Below the pieces are notes generated by a model. The model ran no database searches and was not told the DNA's origin. It saw nothing but the letters and a program-made list of their open reading frames with translations. Positions 10,868-41,709 of a stretch of DNA of 64,000 bases are shown here, piece after piece (position 1 is the first letter of the stretch; every line of letters starts with the position of its first letter). The stretch covers positions 6,138,001 through 6,202,000 of the forward strand of contig CP085826.1 of assembly GCA_020809705.1 (NCBI GenBank). The letters are read 5' to 3'. The stretch comes from Calonectria ilicicola. Taxonomy: Eukaryota; Ascomycota; Sordariomycetes; Hypocreales; Nectriaceae. The translations under genes were made by a program, and so were the position numbers.

Positions 10868-12230
10868 TGTTCCAGATGGATTCCTGTCTCACCTCAGGCA
10901 ATGCGCGCGCGATTGGGGAGCAAGGGAGGAGAGAAAAGCAAGGACAGACAAGAAAAAGAGAATACGAGTTCTTGAGGCTAGAGATGCATGTGCTCGCCCG
11001 CTGCGATCGACCAGCTAGCTGCTCCCTGATGCTGACACCTGCTGTTCGCGAATCCGAGGCTCTCATCTGGTCTCCACTGTGGGGACCTATCCAAGATGAC
11101 CGAGCTCAGCCTCAAGCCATGTGGTGACACGGTAGTGTTGCTGTTGAGGTTCGAATCTAGAAAGATGCGTTGTTTTGTTTTTCTTTTCTTTCATCCTTCT
11201 TTTAAATCTGCGTTTCAACGAATCCTCACCTCCCAAGCTCGCCTAAAAGAGAGGCCCTTCAGATTCCTCCCTTCTAAGCGAACACCTAGGCAATGGTGAC
11301 CAGTAGGATAGCATAGCCCCGTGGGTGTCCTATACATTAAACCAGGCCCTCTCCGCAAAGTCTAAACGCCAAGACGAAAATTTTCCTATTTCCGTCTTCC
11401 CCGGAACTTAAGCCTGGTTAAGTTTTGACCTAGTGTCCAACCATCCGATGTCTAGCTAGGCTGCCAGGCTTACCCTAAAGCGGACATCAACGTTTCCGTC
11501 GCATCAGCTAAAACTCACACAGTTTTTAGGCACACGCGTTGTTTATTTGAAAAATGAGCTTCTGTATTGTAAAGAAAAGAAAATCTATCTAAGAAACCTA
11601 CCCATAGTAGGTGAATGGTGGGTGTGAAATACATAACCCTCGATCCCTGATTTGTGAAGACAATTTTGAGAAAACATTTAGCAATGACCGTTTTTTTGAA
11701 CAAGACAAGATGAATGAAATAGAGAGATAATAGGAAATAGGAAAGTAGACAGCAATAGAATACAAGCAGATCGCCGTGGGGAGAATTTTGAACAAGGCAG
11801 TCTCAGAAAATACTGCCGACATAAAGTTTTGAAAGTCAGAAGTGGAGAAGTTCCATCGAATTTTGGAAGAAATCCCAGAAGGGGTTTGAAAGAAGGTATC
11901 CCAGTAGGGAATTTGAAAAGAAGGGTAGTATCAAGAGACTCGTGCGAGAGGAGTCTCGTGATAGGGGTCTCGCGAGAGATGTGAGTGAGAGATGTGAGTG
12001 AGTGTGAAGCGGTTTCGAAACCTGCAGTGAATGACTCAAGTCGAACTTTTGTGTTTAAAGAATGTGTCGAGTTCTCAGAGAGAAAAACCCTATTGTACGC
12101 TGTGGATGAACCCAGTGTTGTGGAGAGTGAATGGAAATCAGCCATAGGCTTTGGAAACGAAATGGAGCATCGGTTGTGAACCGGCAACTGAGCGAACGTG
12201 GTACTAGTTGGAAGGGTTGGCAAGGTTGGC
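10868..12230. other. Intergenic: polyprenol reductase promoter and 3' side of giant gene
   Basis: Both flanking genes are on the minus strand, so this should contain the reductase promoter near 10868 and the 3' UTR of the giant WSC gene near 12230. A 13-bp direct repeat (GAGAGATGTGAGT) occurs twice in tandem at 11974-11999. Short open frames exist but none resembles a known protein. Confidence 0.55.
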
Positions 12231-31001
<18,771 letters not shown>

Positions 31002-34000
31002 TTAAGCCTTGTTCCTCAGATGAGGAGGAACCCACTTGCCTGCTGTACGCGTTGGGGGTAGGCTCTCCGCAGGGGGAGCAGGAGACTCCTTACGTTCGAC
31101 ATCACCACGGCCAGAGCCTCCACGCTCCGGCGCTGCGCCCCGGGACCCGAAGTTGCGGAGAGGGGGTGCGCTGCTGCTGTCTGCACTGCTGCCTCCGGCG
31201 GCTTGCTTAGCAGCCTCACGTTCACGCCAGCTGGGCTTGTTGCCAGCGAGCTGGAGTCGTGGGGGACCACCAGCAGCGGGTCGGTCGCTGGACTCTGTCC
31301 TGTCTGGTAGTGGGCCACGGGAGGGAGGAGGAGCATCGCCCCTTGACGACTCCCTGTCACGCCACTTGCCAGATCCAATGACTGGTGCTCTTCTGCCCTC
31401 GAGACTCTCGCTGCCCCTGCTGAATCCACCGGCAGCGGCGGCAGCAGGTCGTTCCTTTTCGGCCTTGCGACGGGCAAGAGCCTCTTCCTCTCGTCGCTGC
31501 TGGAGGGCGGCCTTCTCCAACATCTCTTGTCGCTCCTTCTCTCGCTGCTCCTTGAGTTTGGCAAGCTCCTCCTTGCGAGCCTCATCCCGAATGCGCTGTT
31601 CCTCCTTTTCACGAGCAGCACGCTCCTCAGCCTCACGGAGTTCACGTTCCCTCTCCTCACGTTCGCGCTTCTCACGGAGTCGTCGATCACGGACTTCCTT
31701 CTTTCGGAGGCTAATCTGCTTCTCCAACTCGCGCTCAGCATCACGACGACGCTTCTCAAACTCGTCGCGACGGCGCTCATGTAGCGAGTCTCGGAAGGAC
31801 TCGTACTGAGGCACGAGGCGGCAGAGACGGTGCTTGAGCTCGACACTCTCCTTGTGCTTTTGCTCTGCATCCTTGAGTGTCTTCGTCTTGACCTTGTCGT
31901 AGATAGCACGATCCTCGTCGATTTGCTTGGTATAGTCCTCTTGCAGCTTCTTGGCCTCCTCCTTGCGGTAGGCACGCTCCAGATGGTCGAGACGCTTACC
32001 AGTGATGCGGAGACGTTCGTTGACATCATTCTTCTCACGTTCCAGTTGAGCGAGCTTCATGGCACGCAGGCGGTTGCTGTCCAGGTTGTCCAGATCCTCC
32101 AAGTCGATGCCAAGAGCCTTGTCGCTCATGTTCAGGTCTGCAATCTGCTTCTTGAGCTCTTCCTTGCGGACGCGATCACGCTCGGCCTGGAGACGCTTTG
32201 CTTCGCGTTCCTTCTGTTCGGCAGCCAGTCGTTTGTCTTCAGCCTCCTGAAGAGCTTGCTCTCGGAGGCGCTTTTGGCGGGCGTTCTCCTTCTCCTTGCG
32301 AGCTTGGATTTCGGAGGCTTCCTCCTTGCGCTTTTGAATGACTTCCTTGCGAGCTAGAATATCCAGATGCTCCTGCTCAGCACCAGCCTTGGCACGGGCA
32401 AGAGCCGCCTCGCGAGCCTCAACACGTTCCTTGTTCAAGTTGGGATCAATGTAGTGGCAAGTGGTGAAAAGAGACTTAGCCAGGCGTGTGAGCTGAGAGC
32501 GCACAATTTCCGAAGGTGTGCTCTGGAGGCGCTGGACGGTGCCAGTCTCAGACTCGGCAGAACCAGCGCCAGAGCCGCTGTGGCCAGCCTTGGATGAAGA
32601 GAAAACGTCACTGTCAAAGCTGAGCACGCCAGTGGCATGGTCCATACGGATGGCGAGATCACCCTTCTTGTTACCGTTCATGATGAACTTCTCAATGGTT
32701 CCACGCGTGACCTGGTAGGGCTCGGGGAACTGAGCGAGACTCTCGACGAAAGACAAGTCGACAGTCTCGTAAACCTGCGAGAGCTGCTGGAAAAGACGAG
32801 TCAAGATAACCTGCTGAAGAGGGAGAATGTACTTCTCCATTTCAGCATCGGCGCCAATCTTGGTCAAGATGGGAGAGATTTTCTTGCAGATGGACAGGGG
32901 GTGGAAGTCCACTTCAAGAATGTTATACAGATCCCGGATCTCAGGGCGAGCTCGCTGAAGAAGGGACTTGGAGAGGGCATCGCGGAAGAGGCGAGCGCGT
33001 GTAGGGGCCTGAGACATGCCAAGCAAGTGAGTCAGACGAGAGTTCTTGTTCTTTCGAGCTTCGTCAAAGTCAACCATGGCACCGCGGGATCGAGAAGTGC
33101 TGATCACGGGAATGGCGAGAGCTGACAGCAAGACAAAAGAAGCGGCCTTCTGAAGATCGGCTTCGGAGGCAGGCGGGTTGTCAGCCTTCTTGCCTTGACC
33201 AGTAGCAACCAATACGGAAGACTGGCGGAGAAGGGTGTAGTATCGAGACCATGCAGCGGCATGGAAGAGATAGTTCTCGCCAACAAGGAAGATTCGGGTA
33301 AGCTTCTCATAGTAGTTTGCCATCATGACATTCTTGGGGGGGCGCTTGCTGAGATTAAGCAGGGTGTGAATATCTTCGACACTGCGGAAAGCTTCCTGCC
33401 ACAGCTCCAGTTCCACAGCAACATTGAGCTGCTGGAAGCGAGTCTCGAGGTGGCGCTGCAAGGTATCAGGGTCGCTCAGGTTGATGGCGTGCATCTGAGA
33501 CGAGTACTTGGCGGCAGTCTGAACATGGTTGCGGAGCAGCTCGCACAGCCTTCGGAACTCGGTCTTTCGGGTGTACTTGAGGCAGAAGTCAAAGGCCTGG
33601 TTGGCAGTGCTCTGGTAGAGGACCTCGAGACGAGCGTTGTTTCGGAGAATGTCGAGGACGGTTCGGTAAGCTTCCCAGAGGAACTTGAGCCATGGGGTGA
33701 CGATGGCACGGTCGGTACGGTCTCGAGATTGTTCGCCAGAGACGGTGGCGAGGAGAATCGACTCGGGGGTCTCGCTGGCCTCAAGATCGTCGACGCTGGA
33801 GGTAGCGGCGGTGGCCTCGATGCTCTCTTGGACTTCGTCGGCCTTTTGTTGGGCGGCAGTGACCTTCTCGACGGCGAGCTGGATGAACTTTTTCAAAACC
33901 AACTGTACAACCCCACATTAGCCTAATGTTGTGTGCATGAATGTTGTGGGTTCAGATAAAAAAGCATACCTCGATGGTAGGAATGTTGGTGTTCTGCGAG

Positions 34001-34352
34001 ATGTTCTTGTACTGGTAAAGAGCATCCTTGGCAAGCTTGCCCTTTTTCTGCTCGACGGAAAGTTCGACGAGGAGGAGCATCACAGGCTCCAGAGAGACGA
34101 TCGGCACATTTCGAGAACGCTTGCTGGTGATGTGCTCATGCAGCAGGGTCAAGGCGGCAGGAGCCTGGCCGACGCCGATGAGTTCCTGGGCCCGCTTGAG
34201 AACATTCTCGGGCTTTTGGTGCGGCGGAGGAGGCTTCGGGTGGCCAAGTCAGTATCATGACAAAAGTATCAAGTCAATGGAGGGGAGGGGTAAGGGCCGA
34301 GTAGGGCTCGAGTAATCCTATGTCTGGCGCACAAAAGATAGTCACGTACCAT
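31002..34352 (-). CDS. Translation initiation factor eIF3 subunit a
   Basis: The large scaffold subunit of cytosolic eIF3 (yeast Tif32/Rpg1), which binds the 40S subunit and other eIF3 subunits. Exons are 34352-34350 (the ATG alone), 34233-33970 and 33902-31002, giving about 1,055 residues. Introns 34234-34349 (GTACGT donor) and 33903-33969 (GTATGC donor) are GT-AG. The N-terminus is [19 protein letters not shown], typical of fungal eIF3a. Helical repeats follow, then a PCI domain at about 400-515 ([36 protein letters not shown]), a long charged coiled coil at about 570-880 rich in RKREEAE-type sequence, and a low-complexity Arg/Gly/Ser tail ending [11 protein letters not shown]. The length is normal for filamentous fungi. 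The identification is secure, including the unusual one-codon first exon, which is needed to supply the expected methionine. Confidence 0.95.
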
Positions 34353-37300
34353 GCTGGGCAACCTCCTCTAGGTGATGACTTAACGGGATAGAGGAGATTT
34401 ATATATGATCCGAGATCGATCGCAGCCTGCGTCGGCGAGTGTGCTGAGACTTGGCTAGCACTCGGGATGGTGTTGCAAGGCACGCAAAGAGGAATTTTTC
34501 GATTTTCGTGTGTGGACGCTATGCGAGCGTTGAGGGGCTAACCTGTCGTCCCAAAATGGAAAATGTCACGTGTAACATTACATCAGCCAGTTGAATTTGT
34601 GGCCGTGCAGCGGGCCGAGCGGCCCTAGCCACAAAGCAAGCCACCATCCCCAGTTTTGCAAATCCAACCACATATGCTCCCTCCTAAGTGCTTCATTTCG
34701 CTTCTTCACCAGTGGCAGCAAAATTTCACCCAATGTGAGGTGGTACATGGATCAATATGGCGTAGTCCAACTGCACTTCCGCGGTTAGAATGGTCCCCGC
34801 CTTCTGAAACGTCTACTAATATCATCAAGAACTATACTTGAGAAAAGGGCACTCACATGAGAAATTGGTGAAGAAATCATGATCAAGTTATCGTTTCAGT
34901 CCGCCAGAAAATATCAAATTGAAGATCTTTGATAGAGATGGCCTGCAAGATAGCCAAGGCACAAAAGCACTTTGCAACCGTCAAGCTTTTTGCCGGACTG
35001 ACATCTTTTGCGATGGAGGGATATCAAGCACGTGATGGTAATCCTAGCATGTGATGAGAGTACTCCCCAGATGGTGTCACATTTTATTTTGACTCAGATT
35101 GATGTGGCTAGCCCAGAATAGGGTGAATCAGAAAGCCGGTAGGAGCTGACAAAAGAAAGGTTTGACGCCTCGTTTTCAAACATGCCAAGAAACATCATAT
35201 TACCGAAAATGCCAACACCGAAGATAAATATAGTGATCAGAGGCGGGATGAAAACATCATCTCTGCTTTGAGGTGATAAAGTGGCAAATCGCCAGTGCTT
35301 GGCTCAAGCACGCCCACAAGTAAATCGAGGAGGGCATAATGGATGTCATCAGCCGAGAGTCAATGCGGTCGCAAGGGCTCTTCTCGTGTCTGGGCTTCAA
35401 GTGGTGGCAAAGAAGCCGAAGCCAAGGCCAAAGCGAATGTCGGCGTTAAAATTTGCGAGAAACACGGGTCAGGGGAGGCATTGTCGTCATCATCTTCTTC
35501 TTAAAGCACTTTCGCCAGTCGCCATGTTACGAACGACTGAATGACAGCCGAGGCGAATGGAATGATTTACTTCAGGTGGGCAACGGAGCGATTTGGCACT
35601 AGGCCCAAGACAGATATGATCCACCGGGATGAACGGCAGCTCAACCCATGGGTAATGAGCTGGTGTGTATCACCTCATCTAGAATGTTAGATTGTCAACA
35701 AAAGAGCTAGAACAAGGTGAGAGAAAGACCAAGCGAGGAAGCCGTATGTCATGCGACAGCTGCTAGCAAAATAGTCATAGAGATGGTAGTACCTGTGGGT
35801 AAGAGCAAAACGCTGCGCAGTGACATGTCACACACACTCTCACGCGCATGCATACCCATGCCCGTTGAAAAGAGTGATGCATGTCGCTTTTGCACGGAGA
35901 ATTGTCCTCCCCACTGAGTAATAACACATCTGCACGCAACGCAAGACAAGGTCGTCTTGAGGCATGGACGCGTTTGGTACGCTTTTCTTCTGTTTGCGCC
36001 TTGAGTCGTGTCACCGAGCCTCGCTCAGGTTGGTGTCTCGTCTAAACCCAAGAGAGAGGACCCATTCTCCCCTCTTGCGTGCAGTGCACAATTCCATCCT
36101 TGGGGCCAAGACGGGCCTCATCTTAATTGCAGGTGCAAATCCGTCAATATTGGTGGAGCCCGTCGACGCGGTTCTCCGGTGCTGGGTTGGTCTCCAGGGC
36201 AAAGCACCCTAGTAAAGGGAGTGGACGCGAAAAGGTAACGTGCAGGCGAGAAACAGAAGAAAGCGACAAGGACGGGAATGGGCAAAATTAATCAGCATGT
36301 CGCTGGCCTGCCGTGTTTCGTGTCTTGGGTACCTCCCCAGCCATTCACCGTCGAGATTCAGTCAAGCTCGGATCCATCGGGACAAAATCCTCATCCCTCG
36401 CAACGCTGTCGTGCAGGTGGAATTGCTTTTTCTCGTTTTCTTTTGGTCGGTGACCCTGAAGCGGAAATTTTGGTGACAGGCAGAGCGGTCATCCTACCGC
36501 TGATGGTCTCAATTGAGAGATTGAGGACACATGCATTCAGGCACTCTGCACTCTCGCTGTTTATGTCCCGGCACTACTGCAATAGCCGGGGGGGCGGGAA
36601 CAGACAGCGCTCAAAACTCGAAGCAGACGGGACAATGCGCTGAGGCGAGACGCGGGCGGCAGCCCGTGCAGTATAGCCCACAGGCTGCAGCATCCTACAG
36701 CCGTACGGGTACATGTGTGTGTGTGTATGTGTGCCATGTAAATGTGGTCCAAATATGCCCGTGGTTGCGCAGAGCAAGCAATCCAGCAGGACGGACATGC
36801 AGGATGCAGTTGCGGGCTGAGCCAGTATCAGGTTGGCTCAGTTCAATTCAGTTCGGTCCAGGGCTTTGCACCAACTGGAACCATGATTTGTGGGTCGTCC
36901 CAAAGCGTGGATATCAGTGGGTATCATGTTTTGCCCGACTCGTCGTCTGGTCCAGCGTGCGAGGTACACGCACCAGGAGGCTAAACATTCATTTTACCCT
37001 GTCAAAACGCAAAAACGCATTGGTCTCCTGGACGCCCGTCCGAGACGATGCGCGCTCCCGCCCACTGCAGGTCGATCCCGTCAGCGGCAATGCGTTTTTT
37101 TTTCTTTGTTGCTCTCGCAGGCTGGGTGGCTTTCTGTATAGGTCCTATAGACTTGTCGTACATCCTCGATGTACATAGCAGCGTGCGCCGCAGGAGATTG
37201 TTGGTTCCAGGTTGCTGAATCAGGTAGGTTCACAAGGCTCATCACCAGCCTCTCCTGCAGAACGCCCCTCCGGGGCACGTCAGATTCTTTCCTTTTGCGG

Positions 37301-38663
37301 ACTGCTAGCGGACAATTTTAAGGCATGAAGCCAGGAGAGGGACTCCATCGAAGGCCGTGCTAACTGTTTTGCAAGATAGCCCTCCAGCACAAAATGAGTG
37401 CAGCAAAATATCCATTCAAGCTAAAGCAAGGTACTAACATGAAGCCTTGACAGAAACGGCGCTGGTGGAATTGACGACATGGGGACCTAGGTACTAGAGG
37501 CGACAGTGGAGCGGACTAGCCCCATATGTCCTGGTCACAGCCAATCGCCCGCCAAGGCCAATCTAGCCAGAGACCCGTTGCGGACGCCGTGCACTGGGCT
37601 GATACAAAGCCAGCCAGGGGGCTGAGAGGAGCCTCGCCGGGGGGTGATTTGGGAGCTCGGCGGCGGACGTAGGGGAGCGTTGGAGGGGGTCACTCACTGT
37701 AAGCCCCATATTAGCCGGCAACAGCGGGCAGTCATCCGCTGTTTTCTCCTGGACACCCTAGCACCATAGGTTTCCCTTAGTCGGTCCTAGCTCATAGACT
37801 GCCCCCTCCCCCCAGATCCCCCAATTTCCAGGGCACCCGCAGTAGCACCACAGCTCTCCAGCGCACGCACCACCTTGCGTTTATTGTGCCCCCTAGTTTC
37901 CTGCTCCCCTTGTCCTTCAACTGTCCTGTCCGTCAGTGCCTCCATCCTGCCTGTTCCCCTTTGGTCTGCGTGCCCCCTGCGATCCCAGCCGGGCCTTTCT
38001 GCTGCTGCGACTACCACCTGCCACCTGCCTCCCGCCACCAGGTCCGCCCGCCCCCAGCTTCTCCCTGCCCTCTGCGCCGCAACCCTTTTGTCAAGGTCGA
38101 CCCCGTCCTTCACCCTTCCACTCCCACCACCTCCTCTCCCCCATCCATCCATCCATCCATCTCTTACCTACCACCGCGTCCGCATTTGCCTCACCGGCCC
38201 TTCGCCTGCACTGCACCTGCTCGAAGGAAGCCTTTCACTCTCTGTAAGTCGTCTCCGCTCCGTTAAAACACACATCTCCTAGGGCGCCTTGCCGGAGCGC
38301 TTGGGAAAATGGGAAATTGTGACCCCCGTGAAGCGAGCGACGAGAAAAAGGAACGAGGACACCACATCGACCAATCGTCCAATGCTGCCCGAATAGGAGA
38401 CGATCGAAGCGGACGTTTTCGCATCCACCTACCGCTCTACTTCATCGCCAACGTTCCCTCGCATGCTCGTCGCCTCCTTCTCGCCGTGCCAACCCCAATA
38501 TTCCCAGCTGTCGCGCTCTCGCCCTGAATCCGACCATCGAAGCATTCGTTCCCGCTGACATTGAATCATGAGCAGTACTCATCGCAATCACACCCGCGCG
38601 CAATCCCAACAAACCTTCACCCCCTTATCACCCATCCCTCAGTCTCCTACAACCCGATCCAAG
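34353..38663. other. Long divergent intergenic region between eIF3a and G-gamma
   Basis: 4.3 kb with no recognised gene. eIF3a is transcribed leftward and G-gamma rightward, so both promoters lie here. The part from about 37790 to 38663 is strongly C/T-rich on the plus strand and looks like the G-gamma leader. It contains an upstream ORF at 38309-38527, an in-frame upstream ATG at 38568, and a candidate 5' UTR intron (GTAAGT at 38244, AG at 38641-38642). A TG-rich tract lies at 36714-36733. The open frame 36531-37178 has no family resemblance and no start context that I would trust. Confidence 0.55.
38141..38160. repeat. (CCAT)5 microsatellite in G-gamma leader
   Basis: Five perfect CCAT units in the C/T-rich 5' leader upstream of the G-gamma gene. 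Confidence 0.9.
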
Positions 38664-39005
38664 ATGCCTCAGTACACCTCCCGAGATGTTGGCGACCCTT
38701 CGCAGATCAAGAAGAACAAGCAGTCGATGGCCGATCTCAAGCTGCGCCGCTTAACTGAGCTCAACAACCGCCTACGCGAAGATCTTGAGCGAGAACGCAT
38801 CCCCGTGAGCACTGCGTCGAAGAGGTGAGCAACCCCCCGCCGGCGGGAGATGGGAAGACCAGCAAACTAACGCGCTTTCAATAGCATCATCGCCTACTGC
38901 AACGGCACCCGAGACTACATGGTCCCATCGGTCTGGGGAGCTGTCCCGAAGGGCGAAGACCCTTACGCACCACAGCAATCTGGTGGATGCTGTGTGGTCA
39001 TGTAA
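38664..39005 (+). CDS. Heterotrimeric G-protein gamma subunit
   Basis: The gamma subunit that pairs with the WD-repeat beta subunit at the plasma membrane and transmits pheromone and nutrient signals. Exons are 38664-38824 and 38885-39005, joined across a 60-nt GT-AG intron, giving 93 residues. The protein begins MPQYTSRDVGDPSQIKKNKQ, followed by the helical region SMADLKLRRLTELNNRLRED and the motif DYMVPSVWGAV. It ends GGCCVVM, a CAAX prenylation box (CVVM) with a preceding cysteine that could be palmitoylated. It matches N. crassa GNG-1-type proteins closely. I chose 38664 because fungal orthologues start MPQYTS; an in-frame ATG at 38568 would add 32 Ser/Thr/Pro-rich residues, but a candidate leader intron would remove it. 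Confidence 0.95.
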
Positions 39006-40759
39006 TAAAACAGCATTCCCTTTTCTTGTATTCCCGGTTATCAAAACAACCACGCAACGCCGATGATGATTCAGCGGGTGAACGGAGGAGGCCTCAGTCA
39101 TTTTTCATGTGTTCAGTAACGCTTTGGTGGATGTTGCGAAGAGCATTGCAGAGCAGTGGTTTTCCTAGAGAAGGGGCAGCAGGGGAAAAGAGGCATCGAC
39201 TCCGGACACTCGAACGACAACCGCCATTACTATCAATCACAAATACCACTGTCAGCAGTACCGTGTCTGGCAGGGCAAGGCTGGAGAAATGCTTGCCCAC
39301 CGAACAAGCAAGAGCAGAAAGGAGAGGAGAGATGGCAAACCCCCAGAACCAGTTTAGGAAGCGGACCCAGATCGAGATACCCCATGATACTTGTTGGGCA
39401 GGATAAAACAACTGAGTGCGAGACGGTCAGGGTCAGGAGGTGCCAGAAGAAGCTTATACGACAATGATGCTAATTTAGTTCTCTCTGTGTATATATGTCG
39501 TCCTTCTTTCGCAGGAGGGTTTGGACATGTGCATGGTAGAGCAAAGACTTTCGAGGAAGATTCAAGGAGGGATATTTTTTTTTGGTTTCAATCAATGGTC
39601 TGGGGGGGAGGGGGGAAGCATGGAGTGGGATGGGCTCTTGCGCACACTGTAATAATTCCCTTTTTTTTCTCTCTATCGTCCCTCATGGATTTTCTGTTCA
39701 CTCTATCTATTTATTTATCCTTTTCATGTTGCGATGCTTTTGGGCAAGCTGAATAAACCTCGAATTCCTTCCTCGACTTTGGAGCTAAGCTATGCTTACC
39801 CACACACGTACTTAACTTGCGCCATTTGGTGAAGATCACGAATGGGTCTGGCCCCAGGCATACATCGGGCTGGATGAGGATCCCGTCCCACCGGGGGATA
39901 CCACAGCAGTATCCGTATGTGCATCATCAAAGGGAGGCGACCAGGGCCATTGGGTGACAGGCAATTATCTCGCCGGCAAGTCATTTTTGCGAGGTGAGAC
40001 GTGGACCAATGGCCAAACCAGCGGGTTCTACCCTGTCGCCAACCATCCAATGGGGTGAGGAATAATTAATAAATAAATGAATAAATAAATAAATAAAAAA
40101 GACCTCGGCACTAATATTTTGATCTTCTTATTTTGCCGTCTGGCAGGCATTGTCCATTCTCCTCCTCCTTCTCTTCCTTGGCACTCTCACAAGCCCTTTC
40201 AGCCCGCCCACACGACGCCGGCCAAGAAGGCGGGAAGTCACGAGACCAAGCACGAGAAGCAGATCCCAAGGGAAGCTTTCCCCGGAGGTGCCGCGCCACC
40301 TTTTTCCCCGCTGCCGCCTTGTTCCGAATTCGGCGCAGTTATTGGGAACATTCAGAGCATATTAGTCAATATTTCTTGGGTTGGTTTTTTTATTTTTAAT
40401 AGGGGAGTGATTTTTGTAATTGTGTCTTTCTCCTCCCCAGGCGCAAAAAAGTAAAAAAAGAAAAACACAGCGTGAGCGCAGGTTCCGAATCACTGCTTTT
40501 GGCGCAAAATTCCAAGACAGGAGCGAGACACGCATTATTCGGGTCCGCAGCGATACAGGGTAGCGGGGGTGGGAAAATAAGCCACCTCCGCGGAAAGATA
40601 CATTCGTCTCTCTCGTTTTCCAGAGCACCACCACGTTATTATTTGGGTTTCCTTTCTTTGGCCTCTTTCCCCCCCCCCCCCTTCGTTTGGCGGCAGGGAA
40701 CCGCAAGCTATCTCAGCCCCCCTCGGCCACGTATCCATATCACCACGCTCGGGTTTACA
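39006..40759. other. Intergenic: G-gamma 3' side and SelW-like promoter
   Basis: 1.75 kb between two plus-strand genes, with no gene seen. An AATAAA-like signal overlaps the G-gamma stop region (about 39003-39009). A tetranucleotide AATA/AATG repeat lies at 40067-40100. A C run (about 40671-40681) lies in the probable leader of the next gene. Confidence 0.55.
40067..40100. repeat. (AATA)n microsatellite
   Basis: About eight AATA units with one AATG variant, ending in an A run. Confidence 0.9.
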
Positions 40760-41709
40760 ATGGCAACTGCACCAGCAACGGCGCAAGCGCAGTCCGCGGG
40801 AATACCTCTCCCCCGAGTGACAATCCAATTCTGCACGCAGTGCAAGTGGATGTTGAGAGCCGCCTATGTAAGTGAGCAATGAATGTGAACCCCCCTCCAA
40901 TGAGAGACGTCGGAGGAGCATGCGCGATACCTTCATGCCGCCTTACATCACTCTGTTGTCGTTTCCCATCACACCCTCTCTGTCCCGGAAAAAAACAAGA
41001 GAGACAACCCACCACCACGACTATGTCAAGTCGCACCCATTCAAAAACAAGCATCACCACACCGGTTTCCCGTTCCTTTAATCCACCTTTCTTTTTTTCC
41101 CTTCCCTTCCCTCCCCCCCCTTCCTCCTCTCTCAATTCTTGCCCGTCCATCCCGCTTTTCTCACTCTCGTCTTATTTTTTTTTCTTTCTGGTTTCCGTCT
41201 AGTACGCCCAAGAGCTCCTCTCCACATTCTCCACCGCCCTCGGCGAGGTGGCTCTCCAGCCTTCCACCGGGGGAACCTTTATTGTGACCATCACACACGC
41301 CACCAACACTACTACCACTACCACCACCACCCCCGCGGATCCGCAAGACGGCAGCCACCACGACGCCGCGGAAGCGTCAGCAGCGACGACAGCTACTGGC
41401 GCTGCTACTGCTGCGGCTGCTGCCACATCGACGGCATCAAAGGTGCTCTGGGATCGGCGCATCGACGGCGGCTTCCCAGAGACAAAGGAGCTGAAGCGGC
41501 GGGTTCGGGACGTCGTTGAGCCAGGTAGGGATCTGGGCCATGTAGATCGGCACCACAGCGGGGTGGCTGCCAAGGCCGCCGCCCACGACGGCGGCAAGAC
41601 GGAACAGGCAGCAGACGCAGACCCAAACCCAAACCCGGAGCCAGAGACAAAGGGCGGAGAGGGTCCGGATCCCAAACAAGACAAGAAGGCTTGCGAGGAG
41701 TGCAACTAA
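40760..41709 (+). CDS. Rdx/SelW-family thioredoxin-fold protein (Cys form)
   Basis: A selenoprotein W-related (Rdx) protein of about 204 residues, probably a cytosolic thiol redox protein. Exons are 40760-40867 and 41203-41709; the 335-nt intron begins GTAAGT and ends in a T-rich tract with CTAG. Family hallmarks are IQFCTQCKWMLRAAYYAQELL, with the CxxC redox pair at about residues 25-28, then LGEVALQPSTGGTFIVTI, and near the end VLWDRRIDGGFPETKELKRR followed by VEPGRDLGHVD. A cysteine occupies the position that is selenocysteine in animal SelW. Between the FIVTI strand and VLWDRR there is a roughly 50-residue Thr/Ala/His-rich insertion. The C-terminus adds a Pro/Glu/Lys-rich tail ending KKACEECN. 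The family is secure; the substrate is unknown. Confidence 0.9.

Noticed and set aside
11141..11170. GGTTCGAATC-like sequence resembling a tRNA T-loop
   Set aside because: The flanking bases do not form the five-pair stem, and no acceptor or anticodon arms are present.
36531..37178. Plus-strand open frame of 215 codons between eIF3a and G-gamma
   Set aside because: No domain, biased composition or resemblance; other frames in the region are similarly open by chance.
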